This document shows, one piece after another, positions 38,192 through 48,877 of a stretch of 64,000 bases of DNA. The notes under the pieces are model-generated. The model had not been told where the DNA came from, made no database searches, and was given only the letters and a program-made list of their open reading frames with translations. Made by a program: the position numbers and the translations under genes. The DNA is from Flectonema sp. DT1601 (taxonomy: Eukaryota; Euglenozoa; Diplonemea; Diplonemida; Diplonemidae), in contig OZ025780.1 of NCBI GenBank assembly GCA_964019425.1, positions 1,134,001 through 1,198,000 on the forward strand, read 5' to 3'. The first letter of the stretch is position 1. Each line of letters opens with the position of its first letter.

Positions 38192-39304
38192 TCAGCCACC
38201 AATTTTTATCATTGGTCTGTTGAACTGAAGTGAGTTTTCAACGAGAGTCTTCACTGAATCAGATCCTCCATGTCGTTCTTGTTTAGTCAGAACAATGTCG
38301 GAGATTCGTTCAACAACCTCTTGGTCGGTGGAACCGTTTCGGAGAAGCTGTTTTATACATTTTTTTTTTGTATAAAATAATTTTTTTTTTTTAGATTTTT
38401 CACAAAAAAAAGTAAATCATACCTGAGTAAGCGAACGGTCATTGCTGTCAAAAAGACAGACCTTGAGTTGACCATCAGCGAGGAGGCGAAGGCGGTTGCA
38501 GGTACCACAGAACTGTGTTGTCATGGTAGTTATAAACCCAACAGAACCAGCCCAACCTGGTGCAGAAAACTTCTTTGAAACATCTCCGACCTTCCCAGGA
38601 AGGGGTGAGAGCTGACACGATAGACCTTTTTCAATGGAATCGAAGGTCTCCATCCACGGGACTAGTAAATCCTCACTCCACTCATTACCACCAAATGGCA
38701 TGTATTCAATGAAACGAACTTCAATTGGAAACTTAGCTGCCATTTCTGCAAAATTTGCAACTTCTTCATCGTTGACACCTCTCATCACAACACAGTTTAT
38801 CTTAGTGTGCATTCCACAGTCAATAGAGTCGTGAATAGCCTGAAGAACTCTTTTATGACCAGGTCTGCGAGTTATAATTTCAAACTTGTAATCAATTAAA
38901 GTATCAAGAGAGATATTTATATTAGTTATGTGACTGTCTTTTAGTATTGGAAGCTTTCTTGACAAGTTAATTCCGTTTGTTGTAATGCAAAGTTTCTCAA
39001 GTCCGATTTCTCGAAGCTTTCCAAGCTGGATGGCAATGAACTCGAAGTCGGGTCTAATTAAAGGTTCCCCTCCAGTGAGCCTTATCTTTTTAACTCCCAT
39101 GTTGGTAAATATTTTTGCTAATCGCAGCATTTCATCTGTATTCATAAGTTCTTCTTTTGGAGTCAGGTCGATCCCATTTTTAGGCATGCAATACTGACAT
39201 CTCAGATTACACCTCTCCGTTACACTTATTCGTAAATAATCATGAAAACGGTTAAACGAGTCAGTCAGCCATCTTCTTTGAATAACTCCATGGCGCAGTG
39301 CCAT
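38192..39304 (-). CDS. MOCS1: GTP 3',8-cyclase, molybdenum cofactor step 1 (MOCS1A/MoaA)
   Basis: Exon 1 39304-38423 and exon 2 38347-38192, joined in phase 0 across a 75-nt GTATGA...AACAG intron, give 345 residues. The radical-SAM cluster is Cys32, Cys36 and Cys39 (CNLRCQYC). The second 4Fe-4S cluster is Cys266, Cys269 and Cys283 (CGTCNRLRLLADGQLKVC). The spliced end, NRPMIKIGG, supplies the C-terminal Gly-Gly tail needed for activity, which confirms the intron. It converts GTP to the cyclic precursor of molybdopterin, normally in mitochondria. No MOCS1B (MoaC) domain is fused. Acceptor ACAAATCAG lies 15 nt before the ATG. Confidence 0.95.
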
Positions 39305-40690
39305 GCGTATGGGGAGGGGCTGATTTGTAAAAGTAATAAGTTTTACATAAACTAATTATACAAAAAAAAAAAAAAAAAAAAAACTTGGGGAAGAAAAAAC
39401 TGGTCGAATATGCAAAGGGGGGTAACCACGCAAACAGAAACCTGATAAGACACTGGGGCTATAAATTTATGCAACATTCTTTCCATGCTGGGGTGTAAAT
39501 TGTATCAAAAACAAGAAAGAAAAAAAAAAAGAAGAAGCAAAAAAAGGAAAAAGAGCAATCAATTTTCTTCACAACGACGAATATTAAATTTAAGATAAAT
39601 TATGCGACAACAACAACAGCCGCTCAATAAGTTGAATATTTCAATCAGATGAAGACAATCAGAAAACTTGGAGTGTGGATAGCAGATTGCACGAAAAGGA
39701 ACTTTCGAGACAAAAGAAATAAAAACACGCACAACGGTATAAAAAAACCGTTCTCCATAGAAGAAGGCCTACAGCAAGGATTTAATAGCCACCTCTTATC
39801 AAAGTGCATTTTCAACCGCCGAAGGAGAGAGCTAAAAATATACCAGAAAAAAAAAAAAATAGAGAAAATCAGTTTTCCACATGAAGTGTAATAAAGAACA
39901 AGTTTTAATTTTGCCAAACGGATAAAAATGAATTGAACGGATTGACAACGCAGTAAAACTTAATATGACGTACAAAACAAGTTTGTCGGAAGTGTATCGG
40001 AGATTGGAGAATAGATCCTCCCTTCTTTTTCTTTTTCTTTTTTTTTTGTTGAAGATGTTAGGTCAAAATCTAGCCCACAGGACGGGCTGACAGTAATTCG
40101 GCAAACAACCGCAAAGAATCACAAGCGTGATGAGCATCAAAAAAAAAACATCAATCAAAACCTTAAAATACTCGAGACAAGTAAAAAAGGTTAAAACTGA
40201 ATAGTAGGAGAGAGAAGTAACTTAATACTGTAATTAAACATAAAGCAACTTGAAACTGGCTAAAAACTAAAATGGGGTTTTGTCAACCACTTGCTATGTT
40301 AGAAAACCAACAGTTGGTATCGATAAAAATAATAGTTTTGACAAAAGTTCGATCATTGTCGTATTTATAATAATGATTTTGGTGGTATTTCAATGTTTCC
40401 TACTTAGTTAGCAAATATAAATATTCTTCGGAAACATCAAATAAAAGAATGAAAAAAAAGAATCGGCAAACTTCACTTTTTAACTTTTTTACTTACACTT
40501 TTGTTTTGTTCGTGCGTAACCGTACAAAATCCTAATAAAGGAATAGGTTAGTTACGCTGCCATAATTCTCTTTCTACTGAACAACTGAACAATGGGTTTG
40601 TGGGTACAAAAAAAATCTTTTTTCGTAAGACGTTTTTTTAAGCAATCACCTCTCACACGTCCGAAGACGATTTGATTATGTGCAACAATT
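39305..40690. other. Spacer with homopolymers and a dispersed repeat
   Basis: No gene seen in about 1.4 kb. It has several A and T runs and the repeat copy at 40522-40581. Confidence 0.5.
40522..40581. repeat. Dispersed repeat, AATAAAGGAATAGGTTA family, copy 2
   Basis: Related to 21196-21253, with TACAAAAT, AATAAAGGAATAGGTTA and CTTTCTACTGAA in the same order. It lies just beyond the 3' end of the kinase gene. Confidence 0.6.
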
Positions 40691-42997
40691 TTAAGATAAT
40701 ATATTATCGAAGGTTGCGGTACTTGAATGACTCTGATGCCTTGTAATCGGATATTCTCTACGATTTGACATCCGTCTTGTCCCAGGTTGACGTCTTGAGC
40801 CTGCTGATAATTCACTCAAAGCGTCTAATGAACAAACTGGGTCGATATCTGCCAGCCTGTTAGGTGGAATGGATTTCCTTTTTTCACCAAAAGAAAATTC
40901 ACTTTTCTCTCTCCGACTATCACTTTCTGTAAAGTGTTCTGAATTAAATCCCGAGTTCTCATCATTTACTTTGCTGTACACTGGAAGTCCTTTTCTCCCC
41001 TCAAGTCGGGAAATCTCAGTTCCCTCTTTCCTCTGAGGAGAGGCATCCTTGCAATAAGAACGCAACTCGTCCAGGATAGTTGCATCAGATAATCGAAGCT
41101 GCATACCAACAGATGTTTCTTCACCTGGTTCACTTCGAAAAGTGAGTCTCTTTCCTTCATGTCGATATGGTCTGGTTTCACTTTCTTCTTTCATTTGTAA
41201 TCGTAAGTCACTTTGAGAAGCTTCTGATCCTATTAAAGAACTAAAATTACTGATATCACTTGCCTGTCTTCTTCTTCTTCCGTAAGATCTTTCGTCATCT
41301 TCCTTCAGAGAGAATTGACGGTGTTGAGAATTCCTTTTTAAAGGTCTTTCCATAGCCAGCTCACTCTCTGATGCTTTACTAGACAGTTCACTGACCACAC
41401 TGTGTTCTACTACGAATGTGAAGCTGTCAAATTCGCTGAATGTCCTCACAAATGATTGTCTGTCTCCTGGAGTTGACATTTTGTGGCAATATTCATAATG
41501 AGAACTTTCATCATAATCAGGTTTTTGTGAACTATCATAATTAGAAGTCTTTACTGAGTAACCAGCCCACTTTAGAAGCTTATGAACGTCAGTACATTGG
41601 GTTGGTTTTCTCATTACATTATCCATTCCGAATTGAAGGCAGAGATCACTTAATTCTACTGTTGAAGTAGTGAGTCCAACAATTGGAGTTCCGCAATTCA
41701 TTGATCGAAGTCTTGCACATGCTTGGAACCCAGATATCTTATGACTGTATATTGGTATTGTTATAAGATTAAACTTCTCTTGTTGACTCACGTCAGAGAG
41801 AGCTAATTCCATATCTCTGTAACACATAATCTCAAGAGGCATATTACCGCTCTCAGCTATAGTACCTATTTGACTTATGAGTGTCTTTCTTGAGCCGAAG
41901 TGAGGTTCGCACAGGAGGATTCGAAACCTTTCACCGTCCTGACCGTTTGAGTTTCTAGAATAGTCTGAAGGGTAAAACATAATTGAGCGACACTTTTTAT
42001 TTAGTTGTTTGTTATCTTCTCTACTCATAGTGAAGAACTCTGTATCAGTTGAAGACAGGGATTCTGTATCAGAACACCTTGGCTCAATTACTCTAGACGG
42101 GAAATCACCTCCAACAATCCACGCTGAGCCTGCAAACTCTTCCAACGTTAATCTACACAATACATCATAACAAAGTAGTTGTTTTAGTACTGTCGTACAG
42201 CTAGGAGAGAGAGAATCTTGAAGCTTTAGTTGGAAAGGTTCTTGCATTTCACAATAAAATTGCATCTCTGTGGGTTTACCAAGTCCCCAAGGATATCGTC
42301 CTGTGAGGGCTAAATGAAGAGAGATTCCAATAGCCCAGGTATCCGCATCTTTTGCAGAGAATTTTCTTCCCGATGAAGACTCCGGTGGTAGGAATAATTG
42401 AGTGGCTTCAGTGGTACTGCGAGTTGTGTCATTTTCAGTTTTTAAAACGAGAGCAGAACTGAAGTCGCATACTTTCAGTTTAGTATGTGTTTCATCAGAC
42501 CAGATAATGTTTTCAGGTTTTATATCTCTGTGGACTATGTCTTCTGAGTGCATATAAAGAATTGCAGAACAGATTTGAGAGAATGCTTCCCTTGCTGCTG
42601 CTTCTGTCATTATATTATCAAGTAAATATCCTTCAGGTGAGACTCGACACATAACTCCACCAGATAAGTACTCCATTACAATATAAAACATTCCAAACCC
42701 TTCGCTGTCAAGGACATCATAACATGTGGGAATATGAGGATGAGATTGTAACTTCCGAAGTACTTTAACTTCTTTCTTGTTGCCGGGTTTTCGTTCAACT
42801 TCTTTCAAGGCGTATTTAATTCCGTCTTTTATGGCGCAGTAGACCATTCCTCTTCTTCCTCCTCCTATTTCAGCGAGTATGACGTATTCATTGACTCTAA
42901 TAAGATCGCCTCGTACACTTATAACAACTATTAGTTTATCATCATCGCATACAACACATTCTCGTGGTTGTTTATCGACGGATGAGGCACATCCCAT
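40691..42997 (-). CDS. Lipid-anchored CaMKK-like protein kinase with C-terminal pseudo-receiver
   Basis: 768 residues from the ATG at 42997, chosen because it creates MGCASSVDK, a classic N-myristoylation plus palmitoylation signal, 13 nt after a CTCTAAACAG acceptor. The kinase domain (about 37-293) has a glycine loop GGGRRG, Lys65 (YALKEV), HRDIKPEN with Asp158, and DFS instead of DFG at 178-180. CaMKK-like features include the aDADTWAIGISLHLALTG segment. Residues about 357-480 form a receiver-like domain (RILLCEP, ISGFQACARLRS, PIVGLTT, GMDNVMRKP) that keeps the Thr443 and Lys464 positions but has Pro415 where the phosphoacceptor Asp should be. The rest is Ser/Arg-rich. Probable plasma-membrane or flagellar-membrane signalling kinase. 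Confidence 0.85.
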   Translation of the reverse strand: MGCASSVDKQPRECVVCDDDKLIVVISVRGDLIRVNEYVILAEIGGGRRGMVYCAIKDGIKYALKEVERKPGNKKEVKVLRKLQSHPHIPTCYDVLDSEGFGMFYIVMEYLSGGVMCRVSPEGYLLDNIMTEAAAREAFSQICSAILYMHSEDIVHRDIKPENIIWSDETHTKLKVCDFSSALVLKTENDTTRSTTEATQLFLPPESSSGRKFSAKDADTWAIGISLHLALTGRYPWGLGKPTEMQFYCEMQEPFQLKLQDSLSPSCTTVLKQLLCYDVLCRLTLEEFAGSAWIVGGDFPSRVIEPRCSDTESLSSTDTEFFTMSREDNKQLNKKCRSIMFYPSDYSRNSNGQDGERFRILLCEPHFGSRKTLISQIGTIAESGNMPLEIMCYRDMELALSDVSQQEKFNLITIPIYSHKISGFQACARLRSMNCGTPIVGLTTSTVELSDLCLQFGMDNVMRKPTQCTDVHKLLKWAGYSVKTSNYDSSQKPDYDESSHYEYCHKMSTPGDRQSFVRTFSEFDSFTFVVEHSVVSELSSKASESELAMERPLKRNSQHRQFSLKEDDERSYGRRRRQASDISNFSSLIGSEASQSDLRLQMKEESETRPYRHEGKRLTFRSEPGEETSVGMQLRLSDATILDELRSYCKDASPQRKEGTEISRLEGRKGLPVYSKVNDENSGFNSEHFTESDSRREKSEFSFGEKRKSIPPNRLADIDPVCSLDALSELSAGSRRQPGTRRMSNRREYPITRHQSHSSTATFDNILS

Positions 42998-43255
42998 TTC
43001 GCATCCCTTTCTGTTTAGAGATATTAATAAGTTAGTCAGATTGTATACAAATATTTTTGACAAAAAAAATTACCTGTCAGCTGTAGCTCTCTTTGTTGTT
43101 GTTAATACTGGCATAATGAGAAAGGGTTATGGCATCTTTTGTTTAAGAAAAGAAAGAACTCAACAAAAAAAAAGAACATACGAGATACAATACATTATCA
43201 ATATAATTAAGAAGAACAAAAGGAACTAAAACAAGTACAATAGGCAAGTGTGGAA

Positions 43256-45817
43256 TTAAAATGGTTTTCGTCTTCTACTTCTTGGCGGTGATGAATTGCC
43301 AGGAGGAGGTACCCAAGGGGAATTGTGACGATAATACCCAACCGAAGTTGTCGTTTGTCTCATTGATGGCGATCTACTAGTCATTCTACTCATAGCAGCA
43401 GAACTCATCGCAACTGACTGTTGTCTTCGAGGAGGAGAACCACTAACAGAAGCAACAGGTGATGGCAATGATTTGAAAAACCTTGACGGAGAAGTAGAAA
43501 CAGTCTCAGAAGCACTAACCAATCGATCAACAGACTTAATGTGATCGACTGGGATCGTTATTCCTCTTTTTGGATGAACTCCAGGGAAGGTTAGAATTGC
43601 TTCAAACTTTAATTCTAACGATCTAATAACAGGTCTAGTCTGTCCATTAACAACATAACGAACACCTCTATTGTTCATCGAGAGACTTATTGAGTTTCCT
43701 GTTGTAGGATCTTGAAACTGAATGCCACCTTCTGGTGTGGCTTCCTCGACAACTTCGTTAGTTCGTGCTCGCCATCGTTGTAATTTCCCAAAGTACTTCT
43801 GCAACATCATCTCAGAAGTCTTATCGCCTACAGCAATAGCAGCCCTCTCTCTCGCGGTTATATATTTCTGTTTTTGCTTCGTCAAAATGCGAATAGCGCT
43901 GTAGTTGTATATTACTTTATAAAACACTCGTAGAGTAGAATGATTAGTTTTAATCTGAAGGATTGAGGCCTTCTTGGAAAGGGACGCAAGTCGAGTCTTC
44001 CACAACTTCCATCTGAAAAAGTATTTTAAAAATAATTTTGAATCAGCGAGTGCTGACCTACCAATAGTAGTTTCGTAAGCAGTTATGATTTCTGTCGAAG
44101 GTGATGTTTGAGCATGTTGGTACTGAGGGGTAATTGAACTTACAGATGTTGCGGCATTTCTGTGAAACATTTCAGATAAAGAACTAACTGATGTATCCAT
44201 ATCAATACCAGTCACGTGTTTTACTTCCAATGGAAGAATTAACTCGCTCGATGAGGTTTGCATTTCTCGTTTTTCTACTTCATTACTATCAGACGTGTCT
44301 GTTGCTAACTTTAATTCACTTGATGAGGTTTGCATATCTTTATTCTGAGGATGTAATGAACTGATTGAAGTAGAAACATCATTAGTACTCATCTTTCTCA
44401 GTTCAGGTAAGAGATCTGATAAAGAGGTCTGCATGTCCTCCTGCTGTGGGAGTAACGAGCTAACTGAAGTACTCGCATTTCTATTTATAAGTTGTGAGAA
44501 GGAAGTTACCGAAGTTTGCATGTCAACACTAATTGGTTGCGGTTGCGTTTGTTGTTGAGTTTCGAGTAGCGCTCTCCCTCCATCGACTTCTGAAATCTCA
44601 AACTGCAACTCTCTTTGAATTTTTTGAAAATCTCCTTCAATTTGAATGACTTCCGGAGTTCTAACTAAAGAGCTAATCGATGCTCTACCTTGAGTAGTAT
44701 TAGCTGACGCACTCTCCTGAACTGAGTGACTGATGAGGTCAACTCCAACATCCGTCTGTTTGTAGTAATTTAATTTATCAATTATTGATTGCTGTCCTGC
44801 AGTCTGTTGATGATCTACTCCAATTGGAGTGTCAACAACAGCAGCCATCGCAAATGATCCAGGACCAGGAACATTCTTATCAGTCATTAGTGTTTCAACA
44901 GAATCATTCATGTTGTGAAGAACTGAAGGACCGACAGTCTGTTTATTATTTCCAACAAAACATCGAAGTCTGCAATAATACTGTCGTAGAACATCCTTAC
45001 ATAAATGTCTTTGTATTATGTGAGAGACTCTTTTAATACGAACTCGTTGACTATTTGTCATTTGACTTATCGTCTTCTCTAATTCACGCAGTCTGTTAGA
45101 ACTTAATTGACGTAATGATGCTTCCTTACCAGTCACTCGTTTAGACAAACAAAAACATCTCAAAAGAGTATAAGACTCCCTCAGGGTCGACATCTGACCA
45201 CTTTTATAAAGAGCACTTGAACACCTCGATGAGATCATTCTCGAAGGCCTTGACACTAGAGAATGAGAATTTAACTTCCCCTGAAGGTCAATCAGTTGTC
45301 GATATGTCTTCTTATCCTTGTTCTTACGATGTAGTAATTGCCAGTTAGAGAATGATGTGCGTACAATGTGTTTATTTTGTGAAGTATATTCCCGTAAACA
45401 TTTAAACCGATATCGCAATAAGAACATTTCAGCCTGTCGTTGTAGTAGTTTTAGTGATTGGTGTCGATGGTGAGCATTCGATAAAGACTGCAGACGGAAC
45501 TTTTTACTCTCAAGTCCAGTCAGTTTCATATGTGATAGAAGTTCTAGTCGTAGTAACCGAACTCTGTCTTCTGATTGGTTTAGTTTGGTTTCACTTAATT
45601 TCAACTCCGCTCTTACTTTTCGAGTTTCAGTATTAGCTTCTCTGACTGCTGCGACACAATCCCTACCAAGTTTCTCAGCCCACTGCCATCCACCTTTTTC
45701 CATGACATCTGTCACTGTGTCACTTCTCTTTTCAAGCTTCGACATTGTTGCTTTGTACCCCGGCCATGGCTCTTTGTCATCTTTTTTATAGAAGTGTTCG
45801 GGATGGGTAAATACCAT
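43256..45817 (-). CDS. Sfi1-like coiled-coil protein with TS/QT repeat array
   Basis: 853 residues from the ATG at 45817 (18 nt after an ACTTCATAACAG acceptor). The N-terminus has GYKATMSKLEKRSDTVTDVM and a coiled-coil stretch. At least five Sfi1-type centrin-binding-like segments with aromatic/Leu spacing follow (for example FSNWQLLHRK, LRQYYCRLRCF and FFRWKLWKTRL, YFGKLQRWRAR). Residues about 433-575 carry nine spaced repeats of the form x-TS-x-S-x-L, four of them MQTS and one AQTS. The C-terminus is Ser/Pro/Arg-rich. A basal-body or flagellar-root role through centrin is likely by analogy; the repeat array may bind a hub protein such as LC8 dynein light chain. Confidence 0.65.
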   Translation of the reverse strand: MVFTHPEHFYKKDDKEPWPGYKATMSKLEKRSDTVTDVMEKGGWQWAEKLGRDCVAAVREANTETRKVRAELKLSETKLNQSEDRVRLLRLELLSHMKLTGLESKKFRLQSLSNAHHRHQSLKLLQRQAEMFLLRYRFKCLREYTSQNKHIVRTSFSNWQLLHRKNKDKKTYRQLIDLQGKLNSHSLVSRPSRMISSRCSSALYKSGQMSTLRESYTLLRCFCLSKRVTGKEASLRQLSSNRLRELEKTISQMTNSQRVRIKRVSHIIQRHLCKDVLRQYYCRLRCFVGNNKQTVGPSVLHNMNDSVETLMTDKNVPGPGSFAMAAVVDTPIGVDHQQTAGQQSIIDKLNYYKQTDVGVDLISHSVQESASANTTQGRASISSLVRTPEVIQIEGDFQKIQRELQFEISEVDGGRALLETQQQTQPQPISVDMQTSVTSFSQLINRNASTSVSSLLPQQEDMQTSLSDLLPELRKMSTNDVSTSISSLHPQNKDMQTSSSELKLATDTSDSNEVEKREMQTSSSELILPLEVKHVTGIDMDTSVSSLSEMFHRNAATSVSSITPQYQHAQTSPSTEIITAYETTIGRSALADSKLFLKYFFRWKLWKTRLASLSKKASILQIKTNHSTLRVFYKVIYNYSAIRILTKQKQKYITARERAAIAVGDKTSEMMLQKYFGKLQRWRARTNEVVEEATPEGGIQFQDPTTGNSISLSMNNRGVRYVVNGQTRPVIRSLELKFEAILTFPGVHPKRGITIPVDHIKSVDRLVSASETVSTSPSRFFKSLPSPVASVSGSPPRRQQSVAMSSAAMSRMTSRSPSMRQTTTSVGYYRHNSPWVPPPGNSSPPRSRRRKPF

Positions 45818-46024
45818 TCTCCAATACTTTCATCACTGTTATGAAGTAAATATAATATCAAATTTCAATAGTGGTAGTACTCGCAATCATCATGTTGCTA
45901 ATGAAGAAGTGATGTGTTGATTTATTTCAAATAGTACACAGTTTTTTTACAAATCAAAAATAATTGATAACAATAAATCCCTCAGATAACAAACACAATT
46001 AAAGTATTGTTAAAGAGGTGATGT

Positions 46025-47326
46025 TTACATATTCGCAATGCGAATGTACTTCTGAATTATTCGATCGCCTCCAAAGGGAGCGTCCTGAAGTAACTCTCTT
46101 ACGCAAGCAGCTTCTACTTTCTCTCGAGGGATCTTTTTAGCCTGTCGACGACGGATTGCGCGCTTAATAGAACGTTCAAGAGAAGACAAGTTTGATGCTA
46201 CTGAAGAGACAGGTACAGGACTAGCCGCATTACTGAGATTTTGTAATTCAATGAGAGAAATATTAAAAGATTCATACTCTTCAGTTGTGAGTAGCTGATC
46301 AGTCTTACCAGACTTCTTGTATTCAGATATTATTGCGGTGACGTGATCTGGAAGTTTCCATGAAGCGAAAAGCTTTAATATAACAGAAATCGCGTACGTA
46401 TCCAACTCACTGTGATTATGCATCCAAAACAAGAATATTAAATGAATACTATTCGGGGATAGTAATCCTATCTCTGATTGGAATTCATTGTATATTTTAA
46501 TAATTTCTAAGAAAGAACGACACTTGTTAGTTTTCGCATAGTATTCTAACGAAGCGTGAATAACAGCGGCGTACGTCGTTGATAACTTTGTGATTACATT
46601 AAAGCTATCCAACACCTCTGATAACACATCTGGTCCGTTTACAATATCATGTTGAGTAGCACCAGCGACTGTTAAAAGTTGATATGCTCTCACACTGAAT
46701 AGTGATTGGTTTTCAATCATATTTTTTAATATTTCTCTAAAATTTTCAGTCTCTGAACGACATATCGCTATGGAACAAGCAACTGAAAACCATTCGCTGT
46801 CTTCAGGGTCCCAGTGAGGAATCTCTAACGAGAGATAATCTGATATTTGTTGTTGGGAATTTTCATTCCTCAAATATTGTTTAGAAATTGAAAGTATAAA
46901 TACCAACCAAGTAGTATACGATTCTATATCTGCACCTGACAGGTCTACTCCAACTTGCTGAAGTTCGTTCTTAATTTCCATTAAAGTTCTGTCTGCCAAC
47001 GGATCTTTACATTCAAGTATTTCAGTCCAGTGCGCGCATCTCTTTTGGACTAATTTATAAACATCGTTGTAAGGTGACTTATAACCAAGATACCTCTCAT
47101 ATGTGTGATGATACAAGTCAGTATCAAATTGTTTACCTGCCTGCATGACACCAACTCTCTCAGTTATCATTTGTCGTGTCATTCTCTGTGAAATCGGCCA
47201 ATTTTCTTCCATCTTTCGCTTCATATAACTTCCTTTTTGATAATTTTTTAATGTTAGATTTACTACTCTAGTTGGAATCGTAAGCGGCGAAGCGCCTTTT
47301 CGGATTGCGAGGGCCTTCATTTTCAT
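46025..47326 (-). CDS. Helical protein, probably mitochondrial
   Basis: 433 residues. The first 40 residues are strongly basic with Ser/Thr and no acidic residues (MKMKALAIRKGASPLTIPTR), consistent with a mitochondrial presequence. The remainder is predominantly alpha-helical, with a weak suggestion of paired-helix (PPR-like) units, for example SFLEIIKIYNEFQSEIG and TAIISEYKKSGKTDQL. The tail is Arg/Lys-rich. A mitochondrial ribosome or RNA-processing role would fit but is not shown. The leader between the acceptor (TTCACTCTCAG, 32 nt upstream) and the ATG includes about 22 consecutive A. Confidence 0.55.
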   Translation of the reverse strand: MKMKALAIRKGASPLTIPTRVVNLTLKNYQKGSYMKRKMEENWPISQRMTRQMITERVGVMQAGKQFDTDLYHHTYERYLGYKSPYNDVYKLVQKRCAHWTEILECKDPLADRTLMEIKNELQQVGVDLSGADIESYTTWLVFILSISKQYLRNENSQQQISDYLSLEIPHWDPEDSEWFSVACSIAICRSETENFREILKNMIENQSLFSVRAYQLLTVAGATQHDIVNGPDVLSEVLDSFNVITKLSTTYAAVIHASLEYYAKTNKCRSFLEIIKIYNEFQSEIGLLSPNSIHLIFLFWMHNHSELDTYAISVILKLFASWKLPDHVTAIISEYKKSGKTDQLLTTEEYESFNISLIELQNLSNAASPVPVSSVASNLSSLERSIKRAIRRRQAKKIPREKVEAACVRELLQDAPFGGDRIIQKYIRIANM

Positions 47327-47998
47327 TTTTTTTTTTTTTTTTTTTTTTGTTATTCCTTCTGAGAGTGAAGTACAGTGAAGTTGATCGAGTTTCTCTTTTT
47401 GTTGTCCTTCTCAGAATCTGTAAGGAACGTCAGATAAAACAATCAGTATTAGGTCTTAGCTGCTCTGTAACTTGTGTTTGTGTTCATCAACACTAATCCT
47501 ACTGTGGTATTGTTGTGAAGTGATTGACACCTGGAGTTAAAAATTACCTACTTAACAACACCAGACTACCTTATTTGGAAACTCCAAAAACGCGACAAAA
47601 AAAACAAAGCTAAACGGGGCAACTTCCGCACTCTCTAGGTTTATCAACTTAGTAGAGAAACAAAAAAAAAGAAAAGAAAAGAAAAAAAAACAGGAGACAG
47701 ATCAACAGTAATTATAAGTTTTGTTTTCGGTTTTGCAATAAACCTCTCTTCGATACTAATTGTTTCTAGTCCTATAGCTACGATATAGTTACGAGGTTAG
47801 GAAAAGGGATTTGCAACAACTCGTTGCACTAATTTGATCAAAAAAAAAAAAAAACAAAAAAAAAAACATAAATATCTTTCCATTCACCGACAGATGAATT
47901 GAGGGAAGCAAAAAAAAAAAAAAAGCAAACAGGTTTGTTATAACAGAGACACATCTACAGATTACGATAATTAAAAATAAGTTGAAATAACATTTTTA
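47327..47998. other. Spacer, no gene seen
   Basis: About 670 bp of A-rich sequence with several homopolymers. It contains the leader and acceptor of the gene at 46025-47326. Confidence 0.5.
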
Positions 47999-48826
47999 TT
48001 AATCTATGTCATGAAGATCTTCCGCAGGTACGGAATCAATCGGTACTACAACTGGAGCAGGAGTTGGGACGATTTCATCTGTTGCCTGATACTCTGGTGG
48101 AGGTCCAGCATCACTTGAGAAATTCCCATCTTGCAAGAAACACAAACCGCATGCCATACAACAACAGACTCCAAGTGCTATCCAAATTGGGATTAGGGCA
48201 ACAGCCATAGAATAGTCAGCACCGTCAGCCTTCAAAAATATTAAAAGAAAAACAGTGAACGCTATAAGAGTGCCACAAATTGATACACTCCCTGATGCTA
48301 GATATTCTGGTATAAGTCGTTTCATCATGTAATGGAAACAAAAAGACAAACCAAAACCAATCCAAAACGGCATACCAACAATAACATACGAGACGTCTAT
48401 TTCTTTCGTTAATTTCAGTACAAGAAGAAGAATAAAAGTCAAATTACGGATCTGTCCAAACACAGACCATGCTCGTAATGCATTGAAACTCGACCTTGTC
48501 GCAAAACTCCCAACCGCCACGCATGTCGCTTCGTATGATTCGAAGGTCATTTGCCAAGTAATGGCTAGTTCTAAGAAACAGCTTAGTACAAGTGGAATGA
48601 ATACGATCCCCCATGTATTCATTACTCCATCAAGTTGAAATGATAGTAACAGGACGAATATGATTGGTAAGATTGGTCTAAAGATAGCTACAACCTTTGT
48701 AGACATCGCAATCTCCTTTCTGATTAATGTTAACCTATCAACAACAACACAACATGAAACAATCCAAAAAGGGATAAAAGTTACAGCCCATGACCAGCTT
48801 ACTTTTCCATCAATATTCAGAGACAT
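47999..48826 (-). CDS. TMEM185-like multi-pass membrane protein
   Basis: 275 residues with about seven hydrophobic helices. The repeated family motif of a Leu/Asp-Gly segment followed by W-x-x-x-F-I-P-x-W-I appears three or four times (IDGKVSWSWAVTFIPFWI, QLDGVMNTWGIVFIPLVL, ADGADYSMAVALIPIWI). The C-terminal tail is cytosolic, acidic and Pro-rich. Function in this family is not well defined. The ATG is only 51 nt from the stop codon of the upstream J-protein gene, leaving no room for a separate promoter. Its AG acceptor lies in an unusually A-rich rather than pyrimidine-rich context. Confidence 0.8.
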   Translation of the reverse strand: MSLNIDGKVSWSWAVTFIPFWIVSCCVVVDRLTLIRKEIAMSTKVVAIFRPILPIIFVLLLSFQLDGVMNTWGIVFIPLVLSCFLELAITWQMTFESYEATCVAVGSFATRSSFNALRAWSVFGQIRNLTFILLLVLKLTKEIDVSYVIVGMPFWIGFGLSFCFHYMMKRLIPEYLASGSVSICGTLIAFTVFLLIFLKADGADYSMAVALIPIWIALGVCCCMACGLCFLQDGNFSSDAGPPPEYQATDEIVPTPAPVVVPIDSVPAEDLHDID

Positions 48827-48877
48827 AAATATTATTGTGAGCTGTTTTTTTGTTTTGTTTTGTTTTTCATGTGTTGT

